Positions 45,496 to 54,116 of a stretch of DNA of 59,086 bases are shown in pieces. The first letter of the stretch is position 1; each line of letters opens with the position of its first letter. The DNA is taken from positions 1 through 59,086 of the forward strand of contig CAYRFQ010000041.1 in assembly GCA_964423615.1 (NCBI GenBank). The letters are read 5' to 3'. The position numbers and the translations under genes were made by a program. The DNA is from CAYRFQ01 sp964423615 (GTDB taxonomy: Bacteria > Planctomycetota > Planctomycetia > Gemmatales > Gemmataceae). The notes under the pieces are model-generated. The model did no database searches. It was not told where the DNA came from and saw only the letters and a program-made list of their open reading frames with translations.

Positions 45496-47445
45496 TCACT
45501 TCGGTGGCCACTTTTCGTCGTATTTGGCGAAACCGTTTCCACTATGGCCTGCATGACAGCCCGTACAGAGATGACGGATACCTTTCCCGATTCCGCTGTA
45601 GTGATCGCCAGCGAACGCATAGAACTGGCCGCTGTGCCCCGTGGAATCTTTGGCCTTACTGGTCCAGCTCACGATGTGTCCAGTTTCGTCGAACCCGGCC
45701 AACACCGTCGGCGAGGTCGTTGGTAACCAGGTGACGAATTCCGGCCCTTTGACTGGAACTTCTCGCAGTAACTCCCATCCACCAATCTTCCTTGGGATCT
45801 CAGGATCATCGAAACGATCCCGATGAGACGCGTAAAACCGTATGGTACTGATTTTCCCTTCTGGAATAGGAGGGAAAATGGGAGCCTCCCCAATGTCGGT
45901 GGTTTGTCCCGGAAAAGTCGACAGTTCCTTGTTGTCTTCGTAGTAAAGCAGAAGCCCCGTTACTTGTCCTGCCGTTCCCTGGTACTTTTTTCCATTGGCG
46001 AGTTGGATGGATTTGTAGGGCGACTGGTCGACTTTGGCGGGTATCAAATTGACATCGGGCACCTTTCTTTGATACACACAGGCGGGTTCGGCGTCGACCA
46101 TTTCCGGATCGTCAAAAATCTTCACGACATTCAAGTCTTGCCAAGTAACCTGAGCCTTTCCTTGGGGCCACTGACCATCCACAACACAAATTCCGTACTT
46201 TCCGGGATCAATGGTTTGATCCTCGCTCCTGGCAGCGGAAACCACAATGTGGTCGGGAGGACAAGGAGAAGGCGTCGCAAGACTCACCACTTGACCATTC
46301 TTCGTCCGAGTCACAGTCTGTTGAAGGAAACCTGACTTTTGGCGAGGCAATGGCGTCGTAGCGGGCCGAGAACTCGGGACCGATGCAATCAAACCCGGGA
46401 CCGACTGAACCAACCGCATGGGGGGAAGTAGTAACTTGGCTTCGGCCTCTTTGGGCAGCGGGTATTCTTCAGGCGTCATGAACACGATGCGGTTATGAAA
46501 GAGCGGCCGGGGCCGCCAGACGGGCACCTTGGCTTTGACTAAAGCACCAAATCGATCCCCGTCCGGGTCGATCCGCAGTCCAGCCCAGATGTCAGTAGGA
46601 TTCGTCGCGGTGACTTCGCCCGGTTTGGGAGGACGAATGTCCTTCAAGTCCGCCGTGACGACTTCGGTATTCCGACTCCACAGACTGAAGATCAAAGACC
46701 CTTCCCGAACCAGAAATGGCCAACGGTCGTTGTTCCGATTGGCCGTTATGGGATGCTTGTTGTTGCCTTTCGAGTCCATGACCCAAAGTTGCGTGGCACG
46801 GCGGGAATGGCCACGTCCGAGGTCCGGGAGGCGGCTGGAAATGAACCCTATGTGTCCTCGTTGGAGATACACAGGGTCGATGTCGTCGAAGTCAATTTGC
46901 TTACGTCGTTCCGAGGAAAGGACTGTGGCGTCTTCCGCGTACCGGAGCGGAGGTTCGCGGACACAACCTTTGTCACCCTCACCCCCGGTGAGCCGACGAA
47001 TCTGCTTCGTCCCCAGATCGATCTCGAACAACCGAAACCGACCTTCTTCGGAGTCCGTCCGTCCGGCAAAAAGTACCTTCCGTCCGTCCAACGAGACACT
47101 CGGGCTCATCACATCGATGATTCGACTGCCGTCATCCAGTTTGCGTCCCCAGGTTAGCTCGTGAACGGTCCCGTCGGGTTTGACCAACCGAAGCCGCCCA
47201 TCTTTCGCTTGCCAAAAAGGTTGGCCGGGCCAACGAAATCCTTCACCTTCCGGGGCGGCCGCGAAGAAACTGACGGGTTCGCTCCGAGACGTGAAAACAA
47301 TACCCACAGGTGGAGAATTATGTACGAATTGCTTCAGTCTAAGATCTCCCGGATCGTGCCACCAAAACCATCTCACAAGTATCGTGGCAAAGATGAGAAG
47401 GAAGAATATTGCAAACCAATACCACCACTTTTTCAACCAAGACAT
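45496..47445 (-). CDS. membrane-anchored PD40/haem-c protein, HzsA-like
   Basis: A 649-residue protein with one N-terminal membrane anchor (about 7-30) and a large periplasmic part. TolB/PD40-type propeller motifs appear (SPSVSLDGRKVLFAGRTDS, LFEIDLGTKQIRRLTGG, QLWVMDSKGNNKHPITANRN, NRIVFMTPEE). The C terminus has a CTGCH haem-c motif followed by AGHSGNGF, within the last 30 residues. Many planctomycete proteins of this layout are annotated as resembling the hydrazine synthase alpha-subunit middle domain. I see no reason to infer anammox from one such gene: no other hydrazine or nitrite genes are present. It is more likely a periplasmic electron-transfer or sensor-type protein. Confidence 0.7.
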   Translation of the reverse strand: MSWLKKWWYWFAIFFLLIFATILVRWFWWHDPGDLRLKQFVHNSPPVGIVFTSRSEPVSFFAAAPEGEGFRWPGQPFWQAKDGRLRLVKPDGTVHELTWGRKLDDGSRIIDVMSPSVSLDGRKVLFAGRTDSEEGRFRLFEIDLGTKQIRRLTGGEGDKGCVREPPLRYAEDATVLSSERRKQIDFDDIDPVYLQRGHIGFISSRLPDLGRGHSRRATQLWVMDSKGNNKHPITANRNNDRWPFLVREGSLIFSLWSRNTEVVTADLKDIRPPKPGEVTATNPTDIWAGLRIDPDGDRFGALVKAKVPVWRPRPLFHNRIVFMTPEEYPLPKEAEAKLLLPPMRLVQSVPGLIASVPSSRPATTPLPRQKSGFLQQTVTRTKNGQVVSLATPSPCPPDHIVVSAARSEDQTIDPGKYGICVVDGQWPQGKAQVTWQDLNVVKIFDDPEMVDAEPACVYQRKVPDVNLIPAKVDQSPYKSIQLANGKKYQGTAGQVTGLLLYYEDNKELSTFPGQTTDIGEAPIFPPIPEGKISTIRFYASHRDRFDDPEIPRKIGGWELLREVPVKGPEFVTWLPTTSPTVLAGFDETGHIVSWTSKAKDSTGHSGQFYAFAGDHYSGIGKGIRHLCTGCHAGHSGNGFAKYDEKWPPK

Positions 47446-48462
47446 GGCCTACACCCTGTGCGAATGGAACCCTCAAGTTGGAAGGTCGCTGGCCCTCTTC
47501 AATTCTCTGTCCAAAGGCCGGATGGACAATCCAGTGCGCCAACCGGCTCCCGCATTATGTTATTACGCCTCAGGACAGCGACACGTCTCTAGAGGTTATG
47601 TTTCCTGTGCTCATACAATTCAAAAATTACAGAAACAAAGCATGACAGATTTCGCAAAAAAGAGCGATTTCGAACCTGAACGTTCCCAAAAATTTCGGAC
47701 CGGGAGACCGTCTTTTCCAAGGGTTTTGAAATTAAACGCATGTCCGATCCCTTCCGGACATGCGTTTAATTTCAAAAAAGGGCGTATTCTCCGGAATTTA
47801 GGACCCGAAAATCTGCAAACGTACAGGAACAATTCTGAGATCATTCTACCAACTCTTGGCCCACTTCCGCAAAACACAATAGGATTTGGCGACAGGCCAA
47901 TTTTACAAAATGACCCCACTGGAGCGAAATTCTCGAAACCTCCGTTCAACAAATCCGTCGCTTCGGGTTTTGCATGCTCGGTAGGTTTGGTGTGTTCTTT
48001 CCCAGCAATTCACGCCTACTTCGCCGCTTTCGGAACCTGCAACCAATAGACAACACGAATTGATTCAACCGCCTCCGAGGAACCGGGATCTATTGAGAGC
48101 GGGATGATGAAACCAACAGGGAAATTAGGAATGCGAAAGAAAGGAATGGCTATTTTCTGCAGTGGGTTGTGACCGACCGAAGATGAGGTCAAAGCGAGGA
48201 CACACCCTCAATGTTTTGATGTGTCCTGGTCACTGAGAGAACGCAAGTCCACCCTTCGAAAGAACACAAATGGCAACAAAATCCTCATCTCACACTTGCC
48301 ATCCGCCCCTCGTAACTTTTGCTTCGGCGACACGAACGCCTATCATAGAGTCCAACTGTGGCGTCAAGCAGAGCGAAGATGTCGGAGGAAACAACTTGGA
48401 CTTCCGTTCTTACCTACCCACATAAAGCAGAGAGTGGATGCCCGATTTCGGCGATCCAGTGG
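47446..48462. other. 1-kb intergenic region with perfect inverted repeat
   Basis: Apart from the inverted repeat at 47724-47777, I see only a short AGGACACA/TGTGTCCT pair (48197-48204 and 48220-48227). Open frames here are short and compositionally unlike the neighbouring genes. No tRNA or small-RNA family is recognised. Confidence 0.5.
47724..47777. repeat. perfect 23-bp inverted repeat
   Basis: The arms 47724-47746 and 47755-47777 are exact complements, with outer sequence TTTTGAAATTAAACGCATG and an 8-base loop. The stem is longer than that of an ordinary terminator and is not followed by a U-run in either direction. It lies about 280 bp upstream of the haem-c gene's start. Confidence 0.8.
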
Positions 48463-48873
48463 TTATCGCTTTTTACCTTTCCACTCGTCCAGGTCTATCG
48501 TGATATCGCGTTTCCCAGACTCGATTGTCACACGAATGGGCGTAACACCAGCTTTGAACGCGCCTCCATACCGGTCTTTTTTACCAGCGTTGAGGTAATC
48601 ATCAACAATATCCAAAACAACGTAATACTCACCCGGTGGCACAGGTTTATCTGTGGCGAACGTCTCACCATCCTCACTCAAGACCTGGTACTTCTTGTCT
48701 CCTTTTCCTGTGGGAATCAGCTCGATCAGGATCTGGCCTTTCATCGGGTCGACTTTAACGGCTTTATCTTTATCGACGAGTTTTACCTTGATCTTGCTCC
48801 CCTCGCCACCTCCGCACCCCACAGCGACCAAGAGGGAAAGAACCAAGCAAACGAGAAACACATTCCGAAACAT
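48463..48873 (-). CDS. small lipoprotein, hypothetical
   Basis: A 136-residue protein with a lipoprotein signal peptide (MFRNVFLVCLVLSLLVAVGC, lipid-attached Cys20) followed by a Gly-rich linker. The rest is beta-rich (KIKVKLVDKDKAVKVDPMKG... GEYYVVLDIVDDYLN) and resembles the small carboxypeptidase-regulatory/transthyretin-like domains of planctomycete lipoproteins annotated as hypothetical. The frame extends upstream, but the ATG at 48873 starts the signal peptide and has GAGG upstream. It lies about 100 bp downstream of the DUF1559 gene on the same strand, separated by a strong hairpin, so it is probably transcribed separately. Confidence 0.75.
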   Translation of the reverse strand: MFRNVFLVCLVLSLLVAVGCGGGEGSKIKVKLVDKDKAVKVDPMKGQILIELIPTGKGDKKYQVLSEDGETFATDKPVPPGEYYVVLDIVDDYLNAGKKDRYGGAFKAGVTPIRVTIESGKRDITIDLDEWKGKKR

Positions 48874-48914
48874 CAGTACCTCAACGAAACATGGAGAGTT
48901 AGGAAAGTAAATTA

Positions 48915-48940
48915 GGCGAGTCTCACGTAGGAGACTCGCC
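48915..48940 (-). terminator. terminator-like hairpin downstream of DUF1559 gene
   Basis: GGCGAGTCTC (48915-48924) and GAGACTCGCC (48931-48940) form a perfect 10-bp GC-rich stem with a 6-base loop. On the minus strand it is followed by TAATTTACTTT. It lies 33 bases past the DUF1559 stop, consistent with intrinsic termination there. Confidence 0.75.
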
Positions 48941-48972
48941 CAAGGAAAGTACACAGATTGTCGTTTGTTCGC

Positions 48973-50007
48973 CTACAGTAACGCAGTTTGCCCGTCGTTA
49001 ACACTGTTCACGATATACCAGTTCCGCTGGTCAACCTCGTTCGAGAAGAACCGAACCGAACCGTCGCACATGGCCGCGTTGACCCCCCCAGTGTGGTAAC
49101 TTCGCGGGACACCTTGGAAGCTCGTGCAGCCTCCCCAGCAGCCCATCCCAGCCTCAGTAGCCTGACTGTCAAAGAAGTTACAACCGTGAATGTCATCGGC
49201 ATTTCCGGCATCGTCGTTGGGCCAACGTCCGTCACCAATCGCATGTGCAGCAAGGACACTCGAGCCAGGGAAGCCCATGGCCCACACGCCTCGTGGATCG
49301 TCCTGGTTCACACCGACCCGGACTTCGCTAAACAACAGAGTGTTGGCGGTTCCATCCTGGTCCGTGATTTGATTGAGAGAGTAAGCACGGTTAATGTTCG
49401 TGGGACCATCGCCAGGCAAACCAAAACCATCTCTACGGCCAGGATCGTTAGCACCCCAACCCCACCAATTCGGGCCAGCGTTGATGGCGTAGTTGCCACG
49501 AGCCCAATTGTCCGGCGGAGTGGTCCCGACCCTGCTCACGTGCAAGATGTTGAATTTGGTTTCGGAAGGACACCGGTAGGTCGGAACGACTGCACCCCGG
49601 ATGTTGACGAAACTGCGATCCTGACCACCGCTATTCATATAGTTCCTGGGGTTAGAAATCGACTCGAACAAGTTCTTTTGCTCGATGTAGGGCAAAAGGT
49701 AGATGGCCCAGTTCGGCCCAAACGGCCGGTTCAACTCGCCAGCTCCATTGCGATCATTCCTCTCGGGATACGCCATCTCGACGGCAGGCGGTAACTCATT
49801 CCGAGAATTAACATCGGCGTAACTGTGTGCGGCCAAAGCAATCTGCTTCAGGTTATTCGAACACGACATTCGGGCAGCAGCAGCTCGGACCTTTTGGACC
49901 GCTGGAAGAAGCAATCCGATCAAAATCGCGATGATGGCGATAACAACAAGGAGTTCGATGAGTGTGAAGGCCTTGCGGGCCTTCAGATGGTTCAAAACAC
50001 GTCTCAC
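48973..50007 (-). CDS. DUF1559 (type II secretion pseudopilin-like) protein
   Basis: A 344-residue DUF1559 protein with a prepilin-type N-methylation signal: KARKAFTLIELLVVIAIIAI (cleavage after Ala13, Glu at +5). The pilin helix leads into AVQKVRAAAARMSCSNNLKQIALAAHSY. The C-terminal HTGGVNAAMCDGSVRFFSNEV is the H-X9-DG motif typical of the family. It is processed by a prepilin peptidase and anchored in the membrane. The family is hugely expanded in Planctomycetes; its function is unknown. The GTG at 50007 is chosen as start because AAGGAG lies nine bases upstream; the frame extends further to 50094 without support. Confidence 0.94.
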   Translation of the reverse strand: MRRVLNHLKARKAFTLIELLVVIAIIAILIGLLLPAVQKVRAAAARMSCSNNLKQIALAAHSYADVNSRNELPPAVEMAYPERNDRNGAGELNRPFGPNWAIYLLPYIEQKNLFESISNPRNYMNSGGQDRSFVNIRGAVVPTYRCPSETKFNILHVSRVGTTPPDNWARGNYAINAGPNWWGWGANDPGRRDGFGLPGDGPTNINRAYSLNQITDQDGTANTLLFSEVRVGVNQDDPRGVWAMGFPGSSVLAAHAIGDGRWPNDDAGNADDIHGCNFFDSQATEAGMGCWGGCTSFQGVPRSYHTGGVNAAMCDGSVRFFSNEVDQRNWYIVNSVNDGQTALL

Positions 50008-50678
50008 AGTCACTGTCTCCTTCGTAGAAAAAGCGACAAACACAGGACAAGGAAAAATGGTACAACAATACAACAAACAGAGTGGAAAAATCACTGTGGC
50101 TCACTGAAGCACATGAGCCTCTCGCGAAGTATAGACATTCAATGAAGCCGCAAAGGTTGTGTTCGGACCAAAGGGACGAAACGAACCTACGGACATTCTC
50201 GAATTCGATAAAGCACGTGTCATCGTATGCACAGCGTAACTGTTTCCTTGTGACATCACAGGAAAGTAACAGATCGTAAATATGTTGTGTGTCCAAAACT
50301 GCCAAACGGAAGTTCTGGTTTTCGATGGGCGAACCTTACTCAAAATCCTTATCTACAAGACAACCGCCTAGATGCGAGTCATCATCTACGAGTTGAGTTC
50401 TGGTTGGCAAAACCAACCTGTGCAAAGGATTATCTCATTTTTCGAACAAACGAGGTGGTGTTAAGAAAATGATATATGCCACGCTCGCAGTTGGAAGTAT
50501 GAAAGATTGTTGAATTGTTCATATGGTCTGAACAGTTTTCAATTCGGTATCATCACAATCAACATGAATATTTATACTGCCGCTGGTGTCGTATCATGTC
50601 AACGAAAAAAGTTAGAAAAGTATGAAAATTCCGACTTGCTTTCGAACAACTCAGTAATTTGTTGCGAGCAAACAGACC
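50008..50678. other. AT-rich intergenic region, nothing recognised
   Basis: A 671-bp region between the FHA gene's end and the DUF1559 gene, both on the minus strand. A TTGACA (minus strand, 50602-50597) lies 20 bases before TATAAA (50576-50571), a weak promoter candidate pointing to the DUF1559 gene but far upstream of it. I see no coding signal, repeat or RNA. Confidence 0.35.
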
Positions 50679-51140
50679 TTACGTGTTTTTCTCACTATCT
50701 TCGGGGTAGACGTCCGGAAGGGAATTGGCCTGAACGGGCGATTCATCGGGCTGGACCGAACTATCGACCTCCGCCTTCTTGGCTTCGATCAACTTTTTCA
50801 AATCGGCTTCCACAATGTGTTGAGTCTTTTCCTCGGGCAGCATGTTCGCGAGCAGCTTCTCGCCGAAAAGGATCCGATATTTCAGGCTTGCTATGCTTAA
50901 CTCGTCGTCAGGCAACAATGCCGCTCGCCGCACCCGCGTACCGTTCACCCGAGTGCCATTGGTACTCCCCAGATCACGTAACAGCAACAACCCATCGGTG
51001 CGGACGATCACACAATGCATTTTCGAAACACTCTTGTGCTCGATCCGCATGTCGCACATGTCCCCTCGCCCCACAAGCGTCATGTCTTTCGTGATCTCGA
51101 TAGGCTTGCCGTTTCCTTCGGGAACCAGTTGGGCTCGCAT
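50679..51140 (-). CDS. FHA domain protein
   Basis: A 153-residue cytoplasmic protein made of one FHA domain plus an acidic tail. The phosphothreonine-binding residues are present: Gly24-Arg25 in VGRGDMCD, Ser39 and His42 in SVSKMHC, and Asn61-Gly62 in LGSTNGTRVNG. It should recognise phosphothreonine peptides and so report on Ser/Thr kinase activity; no kinase gene is in the window. The frame begins at a TTG (51176); the ATG at 51140 has GAGGAG ten bases upstream and fixes the start. It stands alone between two long intergenic regions. Confidence 0.93.
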   Translation of the reverse strand: MRAQLVPEGNGKPIEITKDMTLVGRGDMCDMRIEHKSVSKMHCVIVRTDGLLLLRDLGSTNGTRVNGTRVRRAALLPDDELSIASLKYRILFGEKLLANMLPEEKTQHIVEADLKKLIEAKKAEVDSSVQPDESPVQANSLPDVYPEDSEKNT

Positions 51141-52244
51141 AATCTCACACTCCTCAGGCGATCCGAAAAAGACCAAGTAGATGCCTCGCGCTTGGGCCCA
51201 TTGGATTTTCAGTCTCGAAGGGGGCGATAGACCCTACCCGTGGATGTCAAGCCACGGGACGGTAAGAACCAGAACAAACACGACGCTTATTGATCCGACC
51301 GGCCGAATGTGCTTGCTACTTTGGTTCAGGAACCCCGCGACCCTCAATGAGAATCCAAAATCCACAAGAACATCCTTTATCATACCATTCATGAGAGAGC
51401 CTTGGGAACATATGTAACAACGTTCGCCGTTTCGTGAGTTCGACTGTTCCCCTACTCTGTTCTCTGTTCCCAGTTCCCGAAACCAACACGAGGTCCCTCC
51501 GCACATTTGCAAGCCACCTGAGTATTCCGACGAACGAAGTTGCCTCGCGAGAAATCAGAATTGCAGCAACCGGTAATCCCGAGAAGCCGCCGACCACGAG
51601 TCTCCAAAGCATCCCCGTGACCATCGAACCTTTCTAATCGTCACAACCTTTCTTTTCGTGCTTCTTGACTCAAGTCGAGCTTCCCAATCAGACTGCAAAA
51701 CCTTGGCAAGTGTTGTTTTGCAAGAGTTGCGAATAATGAACACCCTATTCATCTTTCCTTGGTCAATACCCCTCACTCTTGCCAGATCCACAACCCGATA
51801 ACAATCATGACAACGACTTCCTGATCGGAAGGAAGTTTCAACAAACCGCAGGACGCCGGAAGCGTCACTTGTTTCCAAAGAACGGGGATGAAGCCTGAAG
51901 GAAACACCTCGGTCTTTCAAAAACATGTAAGACCAAACGTCGATGACACGTGTTTTCGAAAGCGCTTCGTTCCTTGTCTATGAACCGTTGTCAGGTCAGA
52001 ACCAGGCTTTCTGCTCCCAAACTGCTCCCGCGTTGGCGTGAAGGATTGGAAAGCAAAAGACCCGGAGTAGAGTTGGCCTTTGGCCGTAACCTTCAGTGAA
52101 GATTGTTTGCTCGCACCGCTGGAGCCACCAAACACTCATTGCTACCAGGGAACATCAAGTCCAAGGCAAACCGAAACAACTCAATCATTCCGGAATGGAC
52201 GGACCACCAGACGCTAGAACCACAGGATCGTGGAGAAACATCTC
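51141..52244. other. 1.1-kb intergenic region
   Basis: Divergent region between the FHA gene and the outer-membrane protein gene. A period-7 pyrimidine repeat lies at 51444-51479. The rest shows only short overlapping frames of arbitrary composition; I see no RNA gene or mobile element. Confidence 0.5.
51444..51479. repeat. period-7 pyrimidine repeat
   Basis: Heptamers TACTCTG, TTCTCTG, TTCCCAG and TTCCCGA run in register. They share TTCTCTG/TTCCC units with the arrays upstream of vgrG and between the first DUF1549/DUF1501 pair. No long complementary arm is obvious here. Confidence 0.7.
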
Positions 52245-53828
52245 ATGAAGAGGTTGAGCCTACTTGCGATGATTATGGTTGCTTGCATGACGCAGGCTGC
52301 CGATGCTCAGTATTACAACCCTTACAATTACTATGCTGCAGCGCGATACTACAATGGACATTATCGCCCTCAGTACCCTAACCCGTATTACCGGATGCCG
52401 GCGGCTGCCTATCCAGCTCCCCGTCCGTATCCCTACGCGTACCCTCAGCCCTACGGCGGCTACCCGAATCAAGCACCGGTGCGTTACCTCCCCAAGCGAA
52501 CTGCTGTCTCCCAAGAGAACCCGTACTATCGTACGAACCGGCAGACTGAGTCAAACGATAGGACTCCGGGACCAACAAAGGGAAGGGTCATTAACCGGCT
52601 CGTTCGACGGACCAAAGAGGACTCGAAGACTCGACAAGTGAGTAACTCAGTTCCTCCCCCAGGGCAAGTCATCGGCGAGCCCACGCCAGTCCCGTCTCAG
52701 CCAATCCAAGATGTCATCGTGGAAGAACCCCGAATTCCTGCGACGGCAGCTCCTACCGGGCACCATGTCGCTCGACATCATCCCCATCCGCAAGCGGGAC
52801 TGGAAGTCATGCAGGAAATCGCTCCAACTCTCCCGACCATGGCCTGTCCCGATGGTGGGTGTGAGGAAGCCTGTGCTCCTGATTGCGAGCCCTGCCGATA
52901 TCCCCGAAAATGCCGGAAAAAACTGTGGCGAAAGTTCTCGCTACACGGCTCGTTCCTCTACCTGACTGCTCGTGACGCAGACATCCCACTCGGACAACCG
53001 TACAACGGTAACACTCCCGCCGCCACAGGCGTTGGGACCGTCGCCGTGGCCGACCCCGATTATTCTCCTGCCTTCCGAGCTGGTGGTGCGTACCACATCA
53101 ACGAATGTGCATCGATCGAAGGCACCTTTTGGTGGTACCAAAGTAACACCAGCGGTAGCTTCGAAGCTCCCGGCGGAACGTCCTTCCGCAACTTCCTGGT
53201 CTTGCCTCAGATTCCTTTGATTGGCACCGATGCGCTGAACATCACGAGCCGGTACGACATCGACTTCTTGATGGCCGACGCTCACTTCCGCGGCTCCCTC
53301 TACAAAGGCTGCCGTGGCTATCTCGATTACTTGGTGGGTGGACGCTACGCACACTTGGACCAAGACCTGGAAGTCGTGTATTCCAACCTTGGTACCAGGA
53401 CGATCCGTTCCGAAATCAACTTCGATGGTGGTGGTCCGCGTGTTGGGATCGACGGCGGCTATCACACCAAGTGTGGCATCTTCGCCTATGGGCGAGGCAT
53501 GTTCAGCTTGCTCGGCGGTCACTTCGGAGCGAAGTGGGAGCAACGGGACGTGAATGCTGGACTGGAAGGATTGACGGAGATCGGGGATGACCGCATTGTC
53601 CCAATCACCGAACTCGAAGTTGGTGTGGGTTGGGTCAGCCCCAAAGGCCGCATTCGCGTCTCCGGTGGCTATTACATCGCTGCGTGGTTCAACACCATGA
53701 CCCAATCGACGTTGGCCAATTCCATCCAAGGCAACGGTCAAAACCCGAACTTCACCCACAACGGAGACAACTTCAGCGATACGTTGGTCTTCGATGGTGT
53801 TGTCGGAAACATCGAGATTCGATACTAG
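52245..53828 (+). CDS. outer-membrane beta-barrel protein (Lpg1974/MOMP-like)
   Basis: A 527-residue protein. A signal peptide (MKRLSLLAMIMVACMTQAADA) precedes a Tyr/Pro/Ala-rich segment (about 23-80) and a Pro/Thr linker with a Cys cluster (CPDGGCEEACAPDCEPC, about 205-222). A C-terminal beta-barrel domain of about 300 residues alternates hydrophobic and polar residues (FSLHGSFLYLTARDAD, RVGIDGGYHTKCGIFAYG, ELEVGVGWVSPKGRIRVSGGYYIAAWF), ending in an aromatic residue (IEIRY). This resembles the Lpg1974/major outer-membrane protein group common in Planctomycetes. The ATG at 52245 has GGAG nine bases upstream; an earlier GTG is not used. A strong terminator follows, so it is monocistronic. Confidence 0.82.
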   Translation: MKRLSLLAMIMVACMTQAADAQYYNPYNYYAAARYYNGHYRPQYPNPYYRMPAAAYPAPRPYPYAYPQPYGGYPNQAPVRYLPKRTAVSQENPYYRTNRQTESNDRTPGPTKGRVINRLVRRTKEDSKTRQVSNSVPPPGQVIGEPTPVPSQPIQDVIVEEPRIPATAAPTGHHVARHHPHPQAGLEVMQEIAPTLPTMACPDGGCEEACAPDCEPCRYPRKCRKKLWRKFSLHGSFLYLTARDADIPLGQPYNGNTPAATGVGTVAVADPDYSPAFRAGGAYHINECASIEGTFWWYQSNTSGSFEAPGGTSFRNFLVLPQIPLIGTDALNITSRYDIDFLMADAHFRGSLYKGCRGYLDYLVGGRYAHLDQDLEVVYSNLGTRTIRSEINFDGGGPRVGIDGGYHTKCGIFAYGRGMFSLLGGHFGAKWEQRDVNAGLEGLTEIGDDRIVPITELEVGVGWVSPKGRIRVSGGYYIAAWFNTMTQSTLANSIQGNGQNPNFTHNGDNFSDTLVFDGVVGNIEIRY

Positions 53829-53917
53829 ACCGTGTAAAGGAATGATTAGGGCAGAATCGCCCAAACCGCAGACCTCTTGCGATTTGTGAAGTGATGGTCC
53901 CCTGGTTCTGTGTGATT

Positions 53918-53949
53918 GCCCGCCAAACGTGTTTTGGCGGGCCTTTTTC
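53918..53949 (+). terminator. rho-independent terminator of the barrel gene
   Basis: GCCCGCCAAA (53918-53927) pairs with TTTGGCGGGC (53933-53942) around a short loop. A run of five T follows. It lies about 90 bp past the stop codon at 53828. Confidence 0.92.
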
Positions 53950-53989
53950 GTTCAGGGGTGAAGCCCAAAAGGCTACACAGAACTCACTC

Positions 53990-54116
53990 GAAGATGCAAG
54001 GATAGAAAGAGACGAACCTCGGACGTGAAGGCGGAATCCAAGAATTGGTACTCGTGGTAACTTTGGATGACTTCTTGCCTCTCAACCCTCAAACCTTCAT
54101 CTCTCGACTTTTTCCT
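53990..54116. repeat. period-7 repeat at end of second DUF1501 gene
   Basis: Purine heptamers in register at about 53990-54045 (GAAGATG, TAGAAAG and similar) are followed by pyrimidine heptamers at 54071-54116 (CTCTCAA, ACCTTCA, TCTCTCG). They reach the DUF1501 stop codon. Complementarity between arms is weak. Confidence 0.5.

Noticed and set aside
52941..53864. A 307-residue minus-strand open frame opposite the barrel protein gene
   Set aside because: The plus strand has the signal peptide, ribosome-binding site, barrel pattern and terminator; the minus frame has none.
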